Below, piece after piece: positions 37,001-49,482 of a DNA stretch of 64,000 nucleotides. The number at the start of each line of letters is the position of its first letter. Within the stretch, counting starts at the first letter, position 1. This DNA comes from Plasmopara viticola (taxonomy: Eukaryota; Oomycota; Peronosporomycetes; Peronosporales; Peronosporaceae), in assembly GCA_001695595.3 (NCBI GenBank), contig MBPM02000102.1, forward strand, positions 158,234 to 222,233. Direction: 5' to 3'. Under the pieces are notes generated by a model. It saw only the letters and a program-made list of their open reading frames with translations, was not told where the DNA came from and made no database searches. The translations under genes and the position numbers were made by a program.

Positions 37001-40000
37001 CTCCATGTAATTTTGCTTATGAGAAAAACAAACAGCGGTGGACTGCTGGTTGCTCACACAAGTGGATGTGGTTCTACAAGATCATTTTGAGTTTTTGTAG
37101 ACTTTAAGAACAATTAAAAAAGCGCGATAGCTTATTGGTCTAGTTTCTTGCGCCTAAATGTACTGAGACTCCATTGTTTTATCGAAGCAAAAAGAAGAGT
37201 CCGAAAACGCCCTGTATTCAATAAACCAAATTCTTGGATCTTCGTGTGTCAACAAAAGATTGTAATCAACCCAGATTAGTAGACTGGAAAGCTAGTTAAA
37301 ACGACATAAAGCAGTTAGTTCCATTTCCGCTGGCTGGATAAATAATCATTTACATCTCAAGGGTCCGAAAAAACCCTGACTGTTATACATGAGGCTTTTT
37401 ATTGTACGGCGTCATTTCTGGACCTTGTCTATGACAAGTGTGACCTTCATAATGCATAAACACGAGCGTCAGACCAATTAGTGGAACAAGCACATCGATG
37501 CCAGCCGTCGAGTTTCACACAAAAGAGATATATGTTTCAATTCTGTCGTGCGTACGGCTTCTCAGAGAGAACGTCTAGGAATGTTAAAACGTTAGAGGTA
37601 TTTTGTGCCACCATGATGGTAAAAACGACGTGTATAAAGCCTTCCCTAGCGAATTGCCAAAATTCGATGGCAGTGCCGAAAGACGCAAAATGAAGCAAGG
37701 AGCCTATGAAGACATGGTATGAACAGCTGCGTCAATTCTTTAGAGTGAAACAGGACAATGCGTAACATGGTTCCAAACGTGGGTAACACAGATTTATCAA
37801 GAATGGGTAATATAGCTTCGCTTTGGAAAAGGGGGATGCGATACGGATTCGCTTTCTGGTGTTTCAAAAACCAAAGAGACTTTCCTTACAGGGATAAAGT
37901 AGATTGTAATCTTTTATATAATTAGGGCAGATACTTAATTAAATGCACTGGACGTCGAAAGCTCGGAGCTACAAAGTACTCATAGTTAAAAGCCCTAAAG
38001 ACGAAGACCTCTCTTGAGAATACGAGCGTTTTTTTATTTAGACGAAGCTGTGTTTAATCAGCCTTATATGTAGCATTTATTGCACCTACATGATTTGGCA
38101 TGATTTTGTCAAAGGAACTTCTTTATGTGTCCACTATCAAACCTTCTATCACGTAGAGGGTGAGGCACAACATTGAGGTAGAGAATGATGTGTCACCAGG
38201 CAATGTCACTGCTACGAGAGCAATGCAAGCTTATTGATAACTTCTTCGCCAAAGATTTGACGAACGATGTCAAAATGGACAGACTCACCACTAACTATTT
38301 GTGGTCAACATTTGAGCGGAAAGTGCGACTTGTCGATGCTTAGAAAAAGAAAAGCTGTATACACTAACATTCAATCTGAAAATACGTAATAATAACCAAT
38401 ATTTCGGCTGCACTTTATATGGTCTAGGCCAGATCACTATGGTTAGTACGCCTAGTGACATGCTACGGAAGTAATTAGGAATGCTACACGGTCCCAATGA
38501 CGTTTTGGCTTTTGGCCACACCATTTTTTAATTATTTCGGGCTTTGCTTTACGCATATTTAGCGACATATGCACCCATATCCGCTCCTCAGATCAAGACG
38601 GTAAAGTCGTCGACTTCTATAAACTTATACTTTTTTTTCTAATTCGCATCATATACAGTTTGCCTCACATGCAAAAGCGAATGACCGGGCGTCTGAGAAC
38701 CTGAACTACTAGCTTTGCGAATTACACGTTTAATTTTATTAGAGACTGATATCATTGAAAGTCCATAAAAGTCGGTTTTGTCTTTTGCTTGTCGGAAAAT
38801 AATGGCAGCACGGGCATAGCACCGCATATGCAAGATACCACATTCGCCACATAATTCAGTCAGTGTAATCGATAATAAAAAGCACGACTATTCATGGATA
38901 CAATATTCAAGATGCACATCCTCTTTAACGCGATGGCGTCAAAAAGAAAGCCGTGGTCTTCCGCTGCGTTTCGACAATAGTTTATTCAGCTATCAGGATT
39001 CTTATTCCTTGCAATCTTGCCGAAGCCGCCAAGCGGCTTTCACGAGACTTACAAAGTGAGTGCACCACGCCGATTCTCAAATAAACCAAGAAAAGCCTCT
39101 GCCGCATCACCCAACAGAAAGTCACGCGAGTAATCACCGGAGTACCCGTTGCGCTTGCTATCTTTATCTTTGCCCGACGGCGGAGGTGCTGATGCCAGAC
39201 AAAATAAGGGCCGATATGCGAGCCTCTACCTACCGAGCAGAATACTGGCGAGCGAACAACGCTTGGCCTGACACTCTCGGCACGTACGAAGCTGATGTCA
39301 CAGATGTGTCTTCATTTGTCAAATTAGTCTCCTTTGAGTTACTCCATCATCATCAAGTGTTTGACTAATTGGTAGCTCTCGTTCCTGCCTTCATGATCAT
39401 ATGTTCTACAAAATTGACTTCCCGTACAAAAACTAAAAAGAGACTGGTAGCACGAACTCCTTTTCGATTGTATTTGCGATCAGTTCTGGTGAATGGAGCA
39501 GCGTCACTACCGACCTCTTCAATGCAGTCGGCGCATCCAACATATACGTCAAGCGTCCGAAGAGTCTAATGAAGCTCAAGGACTCGGGTCTTATAAAGTC
39601 TTGTAAAGTTGTCATCGCCTCGTGAAAGCGTTGTCGCAGATTAATTTCAAAAACAACGGATATTAGTGTTCAAAGAAACATTCACTTGGGCTAAGCTAAA
39701 GGGTCACGTATAAGACTTTATAATTTAAGCCTCCGATCGAGCACGGGGATCACTACGAAAGGAAGCGACTAAGTGACGCTATTTAGATGCCATGTTGCAG
39801 TCAGCTCTACTGTGGCACTCACGCTTAACATAGCCGGTAGAGCCAAATGACTCCGTAAAAAGCCTTAGAGATTCGAGATTGCGCAGAAGAAACCGCCGCC
39901 ACTAAATTTAAAAATCCCAAGTGCGTACATACGGCCTGGCAGGAGCTGGACTCTCACCTAAAAGAGGCGCAAAGCTAAGATAAAAGTGGCGCTTCTCTTC

Positions 40001-41265
40001 CATCGTCTAGCCGCTCTTTAAAGTAAAGAACGTAGTAAAGCAGAGGCTCCAATACGGGCGCTTTAATGTTTCTGTGAAGTGGCGTGCTTATCTTGCTCGA
40101 AGAACTCGTTGGCTGCCATTTAATTGGCACTGGAAAGGCTGTTTTAAGACCGAAGTGATCTAATACCATAAGCAAGTGATGCTTAATACCTTCCGACTTC
40201 AGTTTTAAGATGGTAAGAGTTACTCCATGCACCCTTTTTGCTTAAAAGTACACACAATGTATGCAACTTGAGCTATAAGCTCACGTACATGAAGAAGTAA
40301 GTCCAATGTGGCCCAACACGTTTGGATACGATTGAAGCCTTTTTCATCTCACATCATCATACTCGGCCCAACGAAAGCATAAGTAGGATTTGATGCGGAT
40401 CACCACATATGCGCATCCGCCGTAGAATCGTGCAAGAACCATGTTTTTTTAAGTAACACTCTTTTATACTCCACGACAAAAATATTAAGAAGAGCCTACT
40501 TGGCACGCGAAGCAGATATTCTCGGCGGTCTATTAAATGACTAGGTAGTGCACACCTTGTCGTTGTCTTGACTTTTTATTGACTGGAAAATTGTGCCCAA
40601 TTCGGCGGTCAATAAATTGCAATGACAATCTCCAACTGAATTTATGACCTTCGATATTGGCCCCATCAGTTGAATGTACAGGCATTGATGCCATAGACTC
40701 AAGCTTCTCCTTCACAGTTTGTGATAACGTCTATGGGGGCATCCAAGGTCGAATACATATCCTCGACAATGCCCATGGACTTTTTTTTTGCTAATCGCGA
40801 GCTAGACGACGACTAAATAATTGTTTGAGATTATCTTTGGGTGTTGAAGCCGCTTTGACAGCATGGTTGTTAATGGGATAGCTGTGCACAGCAACAGTCA
40901 GCTAAGAACAAGGCAAGTGTATGCCACAGTGCTCATGGCACTTATTGTAGGTCTCTTCGTTCAAAGGCAAAGATAGGTTTGAATGACCAGCGAAGAGGAA
41001 GTGCACACATGCACTCCTTGTTGCAGTGAAGCACGAGGTTCCAGCAGAGCATTCTTTAATCACGCAGTTCTTCTGCGGCAGATACATTTCTAACTCAATA
41101 TTCAGGAAGTAAGCACAACCACATGCAAAGACACACTCGTAAGCGCTCGTCGTCAAGACAAAGTGAAATTTGCACCGCGGCAACACTATGGTATCGAAAA
41201 ATAAGCTTAAAATTACCGAAATTACGCTTTGCCGTGCGTTTGTGGTGTGATTAGATTAAGCAACA
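34056..41265. other. Gene-poor tract, about 7.2 kb
   Basis: No convincing gene. Faint coding-like patches are the minus frame at 35965-36240 (MRRMETAQQRTQELAALSGE, then acidic/basic residues), the plus frames at 39060-39570, and the minus frame at 40902-41186 with eleven cysteines but no ATG start. They may be remnants of dead genes. No LTR pair or terminal repeat was noticed. Confidence 0.5.
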
Positions 41266-41700
41266 AGGCGAGACATGATCAAACGGTGTAGGCGTCACAA
41301 CTAAAGGCGAGCAAGAAGGACACTTAGGACAACAAGAGTGTTATCCATTCCAATGAAGCGAAAGGCACACTGTATTGGATACAAATATTCATCTAGAAGC
41401 TTTATACTATTCATTAGCCCTATTATAATAAATTGGTGCTGAAGCTCAATGTTACTGCAATATTCTCCACGTACACCACACGAGAAAGCAGGTGGCAATG
41501 TCGTCTTTATGAAGCAGCTTGAACGAATGTACATCCTGCACGAAATATTGAATCTTCTTCTCCTACTTGAGATACTAGAGCAACATATTGCCTAAATTTA
41601 AACCGAGAGGCGTACGGCGGACTATTTTTCACCGTCCCGTAACCCATGACAGGTGGACCTATTCGCAAAGCCAAAGCGTAAAGCAGCAAGACAAGATATG
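41266..41700 (-). pseudogene. Decayed partial copy of the NAD-glutamate dehydrogenase gene
   Basis: About 41485-41590 matches the 3' end of the intact GDH gene (46370-46490), for example GCAATGTCGTCTTTAT and CTTCTTCTCCT. It then jumps to a block matching 47995-48070 (CCGTCCCGTAACCCAT, CGCAAAGCCAAAGCGTA), with about 1.5 kb of the gene missing between. The minus frame reads LALRIGPPVMGYGTV against LALRMDPQVMGYGTV in the gene. Downstream flank at 41266-41485 also resembles the GDH 3' flank at about 46150-46330 (GATACAAATATTCAT, CAATGTTACTGCAATATTCT). It has the same orientation as its source, about 4.8 kb away, so it is an old duplicate. Confidence 0.8.
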
Positions 41701-44700
41701 TAACTTCATTGGTTGGAAAGATCGAGGGGACCGGCACAACTATGACTAAGACAAGCTTCAAGCCGAAACTCAAGAAAGCAGTAGGTAACATTCTTACAAG
41801 GCTATCCGAAATTACACCAATGGGCAGCCTTGAAACACGAGGAGTTAGATAGGTCGGCTGTGGCTATAAATGTATCAATGCCCTTTGCGCCAATTCATGC
41901 GCATTTCTTTTCTATCACAAAGAGCCCAATATAGCCCTGTGGTCTTAGCCGTCTGGTTGTCGTGAATCCGTGCTTACATGGTTAGTATGTAAAGATTTTC
42001 GTCATGTCACTGCTAAGGACTGTGGTTGTGGAAGTGGTACGGTAATGCAAAGTGTTTGACCTTGCAGCCTGTTATGACCTTTTTAACAGCAGGCGCGTCG
42101 GACCCGATCTATTCGTTCCGTAGCCCATTCTCGACAGTGCTGGCCACACCTTTGATATTTGCTACACTGACAACTTACATATTTTAGTCGGTAACATTCC
42201 ATATGAATCACATTCGTGAGTTTCGGGTACAATTTGTGCGTGCAAGAGATGTCAAATCCGGGAGGTGATGAGGATCTTGATAAAGTCGTCCCGGCTGATG
42301 TGCTATCTCGGCATCGAAGGGAATCGCTATATCCATTCGTTGTCGTAGATATTGAACGTCGTCTTCCAAGCGAAGATGGTGCCTATGAGAGTATCATCGT
42401 CTCTAATACTTCGTGTTGTAACTACGCCCTTACGGTCTACTACCACGTATTGCATGAGCTTGTTGTAAGCGTTAATACAACAATTCGTACCTATCTCAAG
42501 GACAGTTAATGGGCCGATTCAAAGCAGATGTTATCGAACAACTTTTTTACTTTTCTTAAATGTACTTGATCAATTAAACTTGATCACGAGTGACTGTTTG
42601 GAAGGCAATCAGAGCAAACAAAAAAGCATACGATTGCTTTTACAATGCATTGGCGAAACATGATTTAACTCGAGGTAAGTAAGTGAAGGCCCTTATACAA
42701 CATATTTCTGACGACGCGAGTATTGTGTCACTTGCGAACTTGCTTTATCAAGGAATTTGCGTACGACACAATTACATCACTGAAAAATCGAAGAATGTTA
42801 ATTTTTTTCCGCGAAGTCGTCAAACGTGTAACAAATGAAATTTCCCATCTCAGTAAAAAAGTCAAACCTACATCTTAGTATCACAGTTTTAGACTTCAAT
42901 ATGAAACATCTCACAACTTATTGAGAGATTTCTTCAGCGAACTAGACGATGTTGCCCAAAAGACAGTAGAACTCGAGCATACATTAAAAAAATCGATTTG
43001 TGATCAAGTAAGAAACTATTTAAACAAACAAAAAGAGTCAAGAAATGAGGACATAGATCGAAGACGTCGAGAACTCGCTTGTATTGCATTTACGACAGGG
43101 ACTTGCTCTCTTCTACTAAGCCACATGTTATAACAACATTATACATGTTTCTGTGGATATGCGTTGAGCCAAAAGGTTTAATAATTCACTCTTCTTAATT
43201 ATGTCGGAGTAGTTACTGTTAAAGAATACCCAGGTGAACTTTGACCGGGTGCACGTCCAACAAAAGAAAACGACGTCCTGGTGCTGCTTGGACACATTGT
43301 GCTGATGCGCGCGATAGTCATCTAACTATTAAGATTTTGAATCACATGCTCATTAGTGGTCAACTGTTCCTCAAAGGCCTTCAGTCGCTCTTACAATAAA
43401 AAAGTGGCTCAAGAACAGGCATGCTTTAGCGGGACCTGACAGTGACTATGCCTTTGCACTTAGCACCGCATTGACTTTCGCTCAAGTACTCTACTCTGAA
43501 CCCTAGCTTAAATTGATTTCTAAAGCGCATGTTTACATGTCCCTGAGCCCTTCGGTCAAACATGATAGTATCCATAGGCCCTACGGGCCTTAATTAATTG
43601 CCAATTATTCTCGCCTTCCTGACAAGGTCAAGCACGAAAACAAAAAACTTCGTTCTTGTTCAACAGGCTGCACCCTGGCCAAAAAGATGAAGTCAAATCT
43701 GGCTAAAAATTTTTAATAGACTCGCACTCAGGCACTTGATGAAGCCCCTCTTTGCCGATCATCTCAGTGTCCACGATAGTGACCACCATGCTTACTAATT
43801 AGACTCAGAACAAGTCCTCGACTATTATCGGCAATTTTTAAGCTATATTACTTTCTTAAAGAAGACCCTTTTAGGCGACTCCATTTCACAAATATGCTCA
43901 CCGCCATCCCTTTTATTCTTCTGATCTAAACAGATTGTGCCAATGCGTAGCCTCTCCACATCTAAAAAAAAGCAAGTAGATTAAGCCAATGCGTAACTTC
44001 TCTACATTTCTGAAAGCGTTGGCGTGCCACACGTCCTTAGCTTCTCACACCGCTCCTTTAAGACAACTTTGATACTTGGTATAGGTTGCACCACTCACTG
44101 AGATGCCCTTACTAATTGTTGTTGATTTAGATTCCTGTTCCATGAACCTGTAGTTTTTGCCGAAGCTCTCCGCTCTTTTGCCTTTTTTGAGCTTCACGCA
44201 ACACCATGTCAGCTGACAGCCTAATACAGCGGTCAAACTATTCTACATGACGCGACAATCAGCCGAAAGCAAAAGCTTAGACCATACTCTGCAGAGCCGC
44301 TCTATCGAATTGAAGCAATGCCGTTTCTTGCCAATTAAATAAAGAAGTCTCATGGATAAACAGTGTGTTCATTGATAAGTCGTTCAAAGTAGCAGAATGT
44401 TTTCTTTTGAGTCAATGCGCGATGGGCGTTTTGGTAAGCGAGTACTTTAGAACTACAACACGGGTATTGATTCAGGCTATTGATGATATGATTTGAACGG
44501 ATGTTACAGCACCATTGAAATCGACTGTAATAAGCATAAACGCAGATGCAGCGAGAGCGAATCCACCCTCGAAGGCAGTTGTTGCTGCGCCACCACTCAA
44601 ACTTCAAAGAGCTTCATTTATACATCAAGTTTGAACACAACTAAAGCAAAGCCAATCTAAAACATCCGCTCAAGGTATGACGACGAGACATACAAGATGT

Positions 44701-45655
44701 CATTCCCACGCCATTCACATTTTTGTCAGCGTTGGCAATTGAGTAGCTTCAGGTCCGGCTACTCTAGCAATGGCGTCAAGAAGTCCGCTTGTGGTCGGGC
44801 ATCATTCATCTTTCTAAATTCTTTTGCGGTAGATTTTATCTCTTTCCACAACGAAAGTCAATAGCAGAGCCACTACGTAGTGATAAATGCGCTCGCAAAA
44901 TACCTTCGTGCGACGTATGCGAAGTCGTCCTTTTGTCCACCGAGCCATGCCCGTGCAGGGCTATAGTAAACTCTTCTTGATTAAAAAAATGCGCTTAAAA
45001 AGGCGCTAAGGTAGCACAGCCGACCCGTTGGTGTAATTCGAATAGCCGCATCTTAAAATGTTATACATTTTTATACATTAAAAATTTATTATATGTCCAA
45101 AAAAATCGTCATTCAACAAAACACGTAAATCATTGTATTGTGTGTGTTCTGCAATAATGAGTGTTGCTGGTGTGTTGCCCCATCTCCATTATCACTTCGT
45201 GAATGTACTCCTCATCTTGAGTATGTCCTCAACGATATCATTTCCATCTTCCTCTTTGCCAGAAAAACGCCGTTCCTCCTCATCCTTCCCAGTCATCGCC
45301 AACATTTGCGTGAGGTTTGGGTGGATAAAAATTAAAAAAAAATAAGGCATATTTTCAGGTGCATTTAAATGCATTTCAAATGCGCTATTTTGAATTCGAT
45401 TTGAAATAAATGGACCACTAAACTTAGCACACACACTGCGCAGTGTGTCTGCGAGCACACGACTGGCTCCTTTTTCTCTAATTGTCTTAGTGCGAACTAC
45501 TGCTGACATCGGCAGATGACTTTCTATAGTCACCAGCGTTGGCAAAAACGCATTACTTCCCTGCAAAACCGTATGACCATGCTATTTTAGTGGAAAAATA
45601 GTAAACGCCTTTAAAAATGGTCGCTGCCGTTAAAACACATTTCTTGCTACTTGTA
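41701..45655. other. Gene-poor tract, about 4 kb
   Basis: Two plus frames (42216-42509, with DKVVPADVLSRHRRESLYPF; 42921-43133, a helical KQKESRNEDIDRRRREL type) look more protein-like than their surroundings but show no family and no intron linking them. A further decayed-looking plus frame lies at about 43430-43700. I see no intact gene. Confidence 0.45.
43932..44012. repeat. Two-copy direct repeat, period 46
   Basis: A unit containing GCCAATGCGTA and a CTCTCCACAT / TTCTCTACAT stretch occurs at 43932-43963 and again at 43978-44009 with about six differences. It lies in non-coding DNA and its function is unknown. Confidence 0.45.
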
Positions 45656-45935
45656 TTGTTGTATTGTATTACGTTATCGCGTTACCAAGTTATGCACGTG
45701 CTAGGCTCAGTCTGGCTAGTACACGGCATAGAGTGGTGTCCGCATACGTCGAGTCTCGTTCGGCGGGCAGTGCAGCCAGCACCGAGGTCGTGAGGGTCTT
45801 CCATTATTTTGTTTATCTCTGACTTGGTAAGAGCCCAGGTGGCGCCCGGTGCTGGAGACCGTCGCGTCGAGGGTGAGACTCGTTAGAGACTTGCAGATGC
45901 CCGAGAGCACCTGCCCGAAGCGCGCGAGCATTTTT
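45656..45935 (-). mobile_element. Rearranged LINE fragment with inverted 5' part
   Basis: On the minus strand, 45840-45665 matches the 3' end of the LINE at 26704-27873: CTTACCAAGTCAGAG, GGAAGACCCTCACGACC and ACCACTCTATGCCGTG. Between the first two blocks about 370 bp present in the other copy are missing. From about 45845 to 45932 the plus strand instead matches the LINE leader at 26738-26826 (GAGACCGTCGCGTCGAGGG), so the 5' part is inverted relative to the 3' part. The tail carries AATAC-type units (minus strand) where the other copy has CATTA/ATTACC units. Confidence 0.8.
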
Positions 45936-46329
45936 TTTGTAAATTTTATTGGTCCTCAAGACTTTTAAAACTTATTTTGGGCTGTATAATTGCCGTGGAC
46001 GAGCATATGTTTGCAATGGTCAAAACAAGTACGACTAAACATTTCCGAGCTATTCGATAGCCCTTGTGAAACACCATATTATGTCAAGCACACATATGGT
46101 GACACGACGACCAGCGAGGGAATGCTCAGAATTCAAAACAATCAGCCGAGACACGATTAAGGTATAAGCGTCATCGTAGAGTGAAAGACTGAAGACAATC
46201 AAAGAGGAGCGACATGAGTTCCGTATGTGACTTGTCTAATACAAATATTCATTTAAATGCTAATGATATTCGTAAGCACTATTCCACTAATTAGCTGCTA
46301 AGTCTCAATGTTATTGCAATATTCTCTAT
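45936..46329. other. 3' flank of the glutamate dehydrogenase gene
   Basis: AT-rich DNA without a gene. The part from about 46150 is shared with the decayed GDH copy at 41266-41485, so it was included in that duplication. Confidence 0.5.
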
Positions 46330-49300
46330 CTAGTGCGGTGTGTCCATTCCTGCACGCACACCACCACGAGAGAGCAGGTCGGCAATGTCGTCTTTATAAA
46401 GCAGCTTGGACGACCGCACATCCTGCACCAATTGTTGCACCTTCTTCTCCTGCTTGAGATACTGGAGCGCCATATTGCCTAAATTCAAGTCGGGAAGCGC
46501 TTCCGTGAACTGCAAACCTTCACGGTACACAATCTTGCTGGCTAAACTGGACGCGACTATAGAGCGAAGATACGCCAAAGGGACATTCTGCCGCACGCGG
46601 TCTAGTGCCAACTCACGAAGTTTAGGTGGCAAATGCTCTTCAATCAAGGTAAACAACATCTGCTGGTCTTCCTCACACACCTCGTCAAAGTGAGCCACCA
46701 CAGCGTCATGCACGCGCGTGATTGCACGACTGATGCGCTCACTAGCAGGAGGGAGGGCCGATGTTGGATCTTTTTTATATTCCCGAAAAAGGAGCTGGGC
46801 TTCGACGCGAGCCAGCGCACGCAATTTCTCAACCACTTCAACTACGAGCTCGTCCTTGACCGCAAGGAATTCGTTCGTCTCGAGCAACATACTCGCCACA
46901 ATCTCGTACGATGAACACACGACACCGCACTTGTTTGCCGAACTGTCCTTAACAATGACAACGCCAGCATGATCAAACAACAGTTGACGAGCTTCCGGTG
47001 TAATGAAGAGGTTTGCGCCCTCTACAATAAGCCCAGACGACGGCTTGCCATCGCTATCGAGGAATTCACGCCAATTGTTTTCATTAATCGTGTTTGGACG
47101 ACCACCTGCAGGAATAAACAGGTCGCTCTTGACACGGTTGTGCATTGAATTGCGTGCACGAATGCCCTTTTGCGTGGTAATGTCGTAATTGACACCCGTG
47201 GCTGCCAACTTGGACGGGTCAAAACTCGATAGCGGCAACGAGGCATGGACTAGACGCAAGAGCTCGTGCATATCGAGACCCTGTGGATCTTCAATCACTC
47301 CCGTTCCGTCGCAAATGCCTACAATTCGGACATTTGTGCCGTAGTCACGATGGAGAATCTTAATCACGTTTCCAGCCACGTCTCCGTCCGTGCCACCCGT
47401 GATCTTGATTGTAAATGGCTGCGACTTTGGGTCAATGTTTTGCGAACGCAAGGCCACGTCCGCAAACACGGCCACGCCTTCACTCGTGACGCCATAGACC
47501 TTGTGATTAAACCCAGCATCGGGTTTAGAGCTAATAAACGCACGTGGGATCGGGTACCCACGGTACGCGGCCCGTTTGGTCATCCAGACAATGTCTTTTG
47601 GAATGATGTTTTCATCCGGACCCAAGTAAATGAGCTCATCTTTGCCATAATAGTCCACAATCTTGTCCTTCACGTCTTCATCCGTCGTATTCAAGTCCAA
47701 CAACGCGTCCGAGAAAGCCTTGACACTCTTGCGTAGGATAAAGTCTCGTGGCGCCACGTCTCCAATGGGTCCAACAATCGGGTCACACAGCACGACGGCT
47801 TTTGACCCTCCTTCCGGAATATCCTTGTTCTTGAGCTGTTGTGCAAACGCCAAGTTGTACGCTTCGTTATACTGACGCGCACTTTCAAGAGCATGGGCAT
47901 CCGTTGAGCTAGGGTACACCATTCGCAAGCCACCGCGCGCAATATCACGAAAACGCACGTGAAAGCCTTTAAATCGCCGACCGTAGATAAAGAATACACC
48001 ATACGGCGTATCTTTCCCCACTGTCCCGTAACCCATAACCTGTGGGTCCATCCGCAAAGCCAAAGCGTACCGATCCCGTACAAACTTATTGGTACGTAGC
48101 GTACCACGCACGGCATCCACCATACTATTGAGCAGTAAAATCGCGTCTTCATACTCCACGTTGCAGCGAATCTCCTTCTTAAGGTCTTCCGTCAGTGTGT
48201 CCTGTTCTGCATCCGTCATGGGACTCTTTCGGACAGGATCAAATTTGAGCAAGAAAAAGTCAGCTATGCGCGATGCCAATGGCAAATTCTGATCATGTTC
48301 CAAGGTTTCCATAATCCGCGTCAACGAGTACGCAAACGGATCTTTTTTGGCCAGTACGCCGTGCAACATGTTTCCGTACGCATAAATGAGTTCTGCACGC
48401 GAAAGGCCGAGATCCGGATGCTGCAATGTCAAGTGGATGGGCCGGTCATCGACCCATTTCAAATACTTGAGGTTGCCCGAGATTTTCAGCCATTCAAATT
48501 GAAAATTCGCACGCAATGCCTCGGCACTGGGCTGAACTAGAATCCGAATCATTGCCACGTGTCCACTGTCATTCTGTGCGTCTTTGACCACGTCCAAGTG
48601 GGCACGCACAACGTTGAGATTGCAGAGCCCAAGGTACGTCGCTGCTTTTTGCATAAAACTCTTTGGAATGACATTCGAGGCTGCAATGGTCAGCATGGTC
48701 TGAGGAACGTCCGCTCGCAACTTGTTCTCGTCGCTGCGCGTCTCCCACTTGTGTTCCACCCCAACCGCAACGCCTTCGGTTCCACGAACGTGATCAAAGA
48801 GTGCCATTTGCCACGCAAGACGACGGGGGTTACTAAATTGGACGTACATGGTGTTGCATTGGGTCAGAAACAGATCGACAGCCTCGGGTGTAAAGTGATT
48901 CCCAGGGGCCGGATAGCTTGCATCCGTCGCGTATTTTCCAGATTGAAGCTCGGCACAAAAGCGTTGGATATTCGCCCGGGCCGCTTTCTCGTCAGGTGAT
49001 TGGTTTAAAAACGGTTCCTGTTGCCCAAAGCGAAAAATATCCAGGCCGAGCGAATCATCCAAGGCAGTAAAAATCTTGACACGGGCAAGTGTGGCCCCAT
49101 CGACTGTTTGGGGCAATTGCTCGAGCACTTCCGCCAACCGACCGGGAAAGTTCGCGCCAGAACGAAAGTGCGAATAGACGCATCGATCCGTGGATCGGAG
49201 CATGACTTCTGGTTGCTGGGCATTCATGAGGGCCGTGATGGCATTTAAATGCTGAAGACGATCTTCTTCGTGAATCGATCGAAAGTATGACGGCGGCATG

Positions 49301-49482
49301 TTGGCGAGAAACCACGGCACGGTCTTGCTCGCGGCTTTCTTCTGGAACTTGTCCAGTGCTCGCACCAATTCGTCCTGGGAGACGCCCGTGTCGCCGCTCT
49401 GTGCTGATAAGGCGCGAGCTAGTTGGTTGTTAAGGCGACGTGAAGGCGTCGTGGCACGCCGCAGTGGAGAAACGTGCTGCAT
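46330..49482 (-). CDS. GDH2: NAD-dependent glutamate dehydrogenase, large type
   Basis: This single-exon gene encodes 1050 aa, the size of the large fungal/protist NAD-GDH class (about 115 kDa), well above the 450-500 aa NADP enzymes. It converts glutamate to 2-oxoglutarate and ammonium with NAD. The N-terminus (MQHVSPLRRATTPSRRLNNQ) is rich in Arg/Ser and free of acidic residues, a plausible mitochondrial presequence. Key segments are GRRFKGFHVRFRDIARGG (502-519), IPEGGSKAVVL with catalytic Lys561, the dinucleotide loop GGTDGDVAGNVI (696-707), GLIVEGANLFITPEA (817-831), and KDSSANKCGVV (845-855). Long N- and C-terminal extensions fit the class. A decayed 3' copy lies at 41266-41700. Confidence 0.95.
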   Translation of the reverse strand: MQHVSPLRRATTPSRRLNNQLARALSAQSGDTGVSQDELVRALDKFQKKAASKTVPWFLANMPPSYFRSIHEEDRLQHLNAITALMNAQQPEVMLRSTDRCVYSHFRSGANFPGRLAEVLEQLPQTVDGATLARVKIFTALDDSLGLDIFRFGQQEPFLNQSPDEKAARANIQRFCAELQSGKYATDASYPAPGNHFTPEAVDLFLTQCNTMYVQFSNPRRLAWQMALFDHVRGTEGVAVGVEHKWETRSDENKLRADVPQTMLTIAASNVIPKSFMQKAATYLGLCNLNVVRAHLDVVKDAQNDSGHVAMIRILVQPSAEALRANFQFEWLKISGNLKYLKWVDDRPIHLTLQHPDLGLSRAELIYAYGNMLHGVLAKKDPFAYSLTRIMETLEHDQNLPLASRIADFFLLKFDPVRKSPMTDAEQDTLTEDLKKEIRCNVEYEDAILLLNSMVDAVRGTLRTNKFVRDRYALALRMDPQVMGYGTVGKDTPYGVFFIYGRRFKGFHVRFRDIARGGLRMVYPSSTDAHALESARQYNEAYNLAFAQQLKNKDIPEGGSKAVVLCDPIVGPIGDVAPRDFILRKSVKAFSDALLDLNTTDEDVKDKIVDYYGKDELIYLGPDENIIPKDIVWMTKRAAYRGYPIPRAFISSKPDAGFNHKVYGVTSEGVAVFADVALRSQNIDPKSQPFTIKITGGTDGDVAGNVIKILHRDYGTNVRIVGICDGTGVIEDPQGLDMHELLRLVHASLPLSSFDPSKLAATGVNYDITTQKGIRARNSMHNRVKSDLFIPAGGRPNTINENNWREFLDSDGKPSSGLIVEGANLFITPEARQLLFDHAGVVIVKDSSANKCGVVCSSYEIVASMLLETNEFLAVKDELVVEVVEKLRALARVEAQLLFREYKKDPTSALPPASERISRAITRVHDAVVAHFDEVCEEDQQMLFTLIEEHLPPKLRELALDRVRQNVPLAYLRSIVASSLASKIVYREGLQFTEALPDLNLGNMALQYLKQEKKVQQLVQDVRSSKLLYKDDIADLLSRGGVRAGMDTPH

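Noticed and set aside
42216..43133. Two protein-like plus frames as one spliced gene
   Set aside because: No plausible intron joins them and neither has a recognisable domain.
47266..47736. Plus-strand open frame of 156 aa opposite GDH
   Set aside because: It lies fully antisense to a conserved enzyme and shows no domain. It is a composition shadow, like others over the transporter, the RING-CH/FHA gene and the Cys-rich gene.
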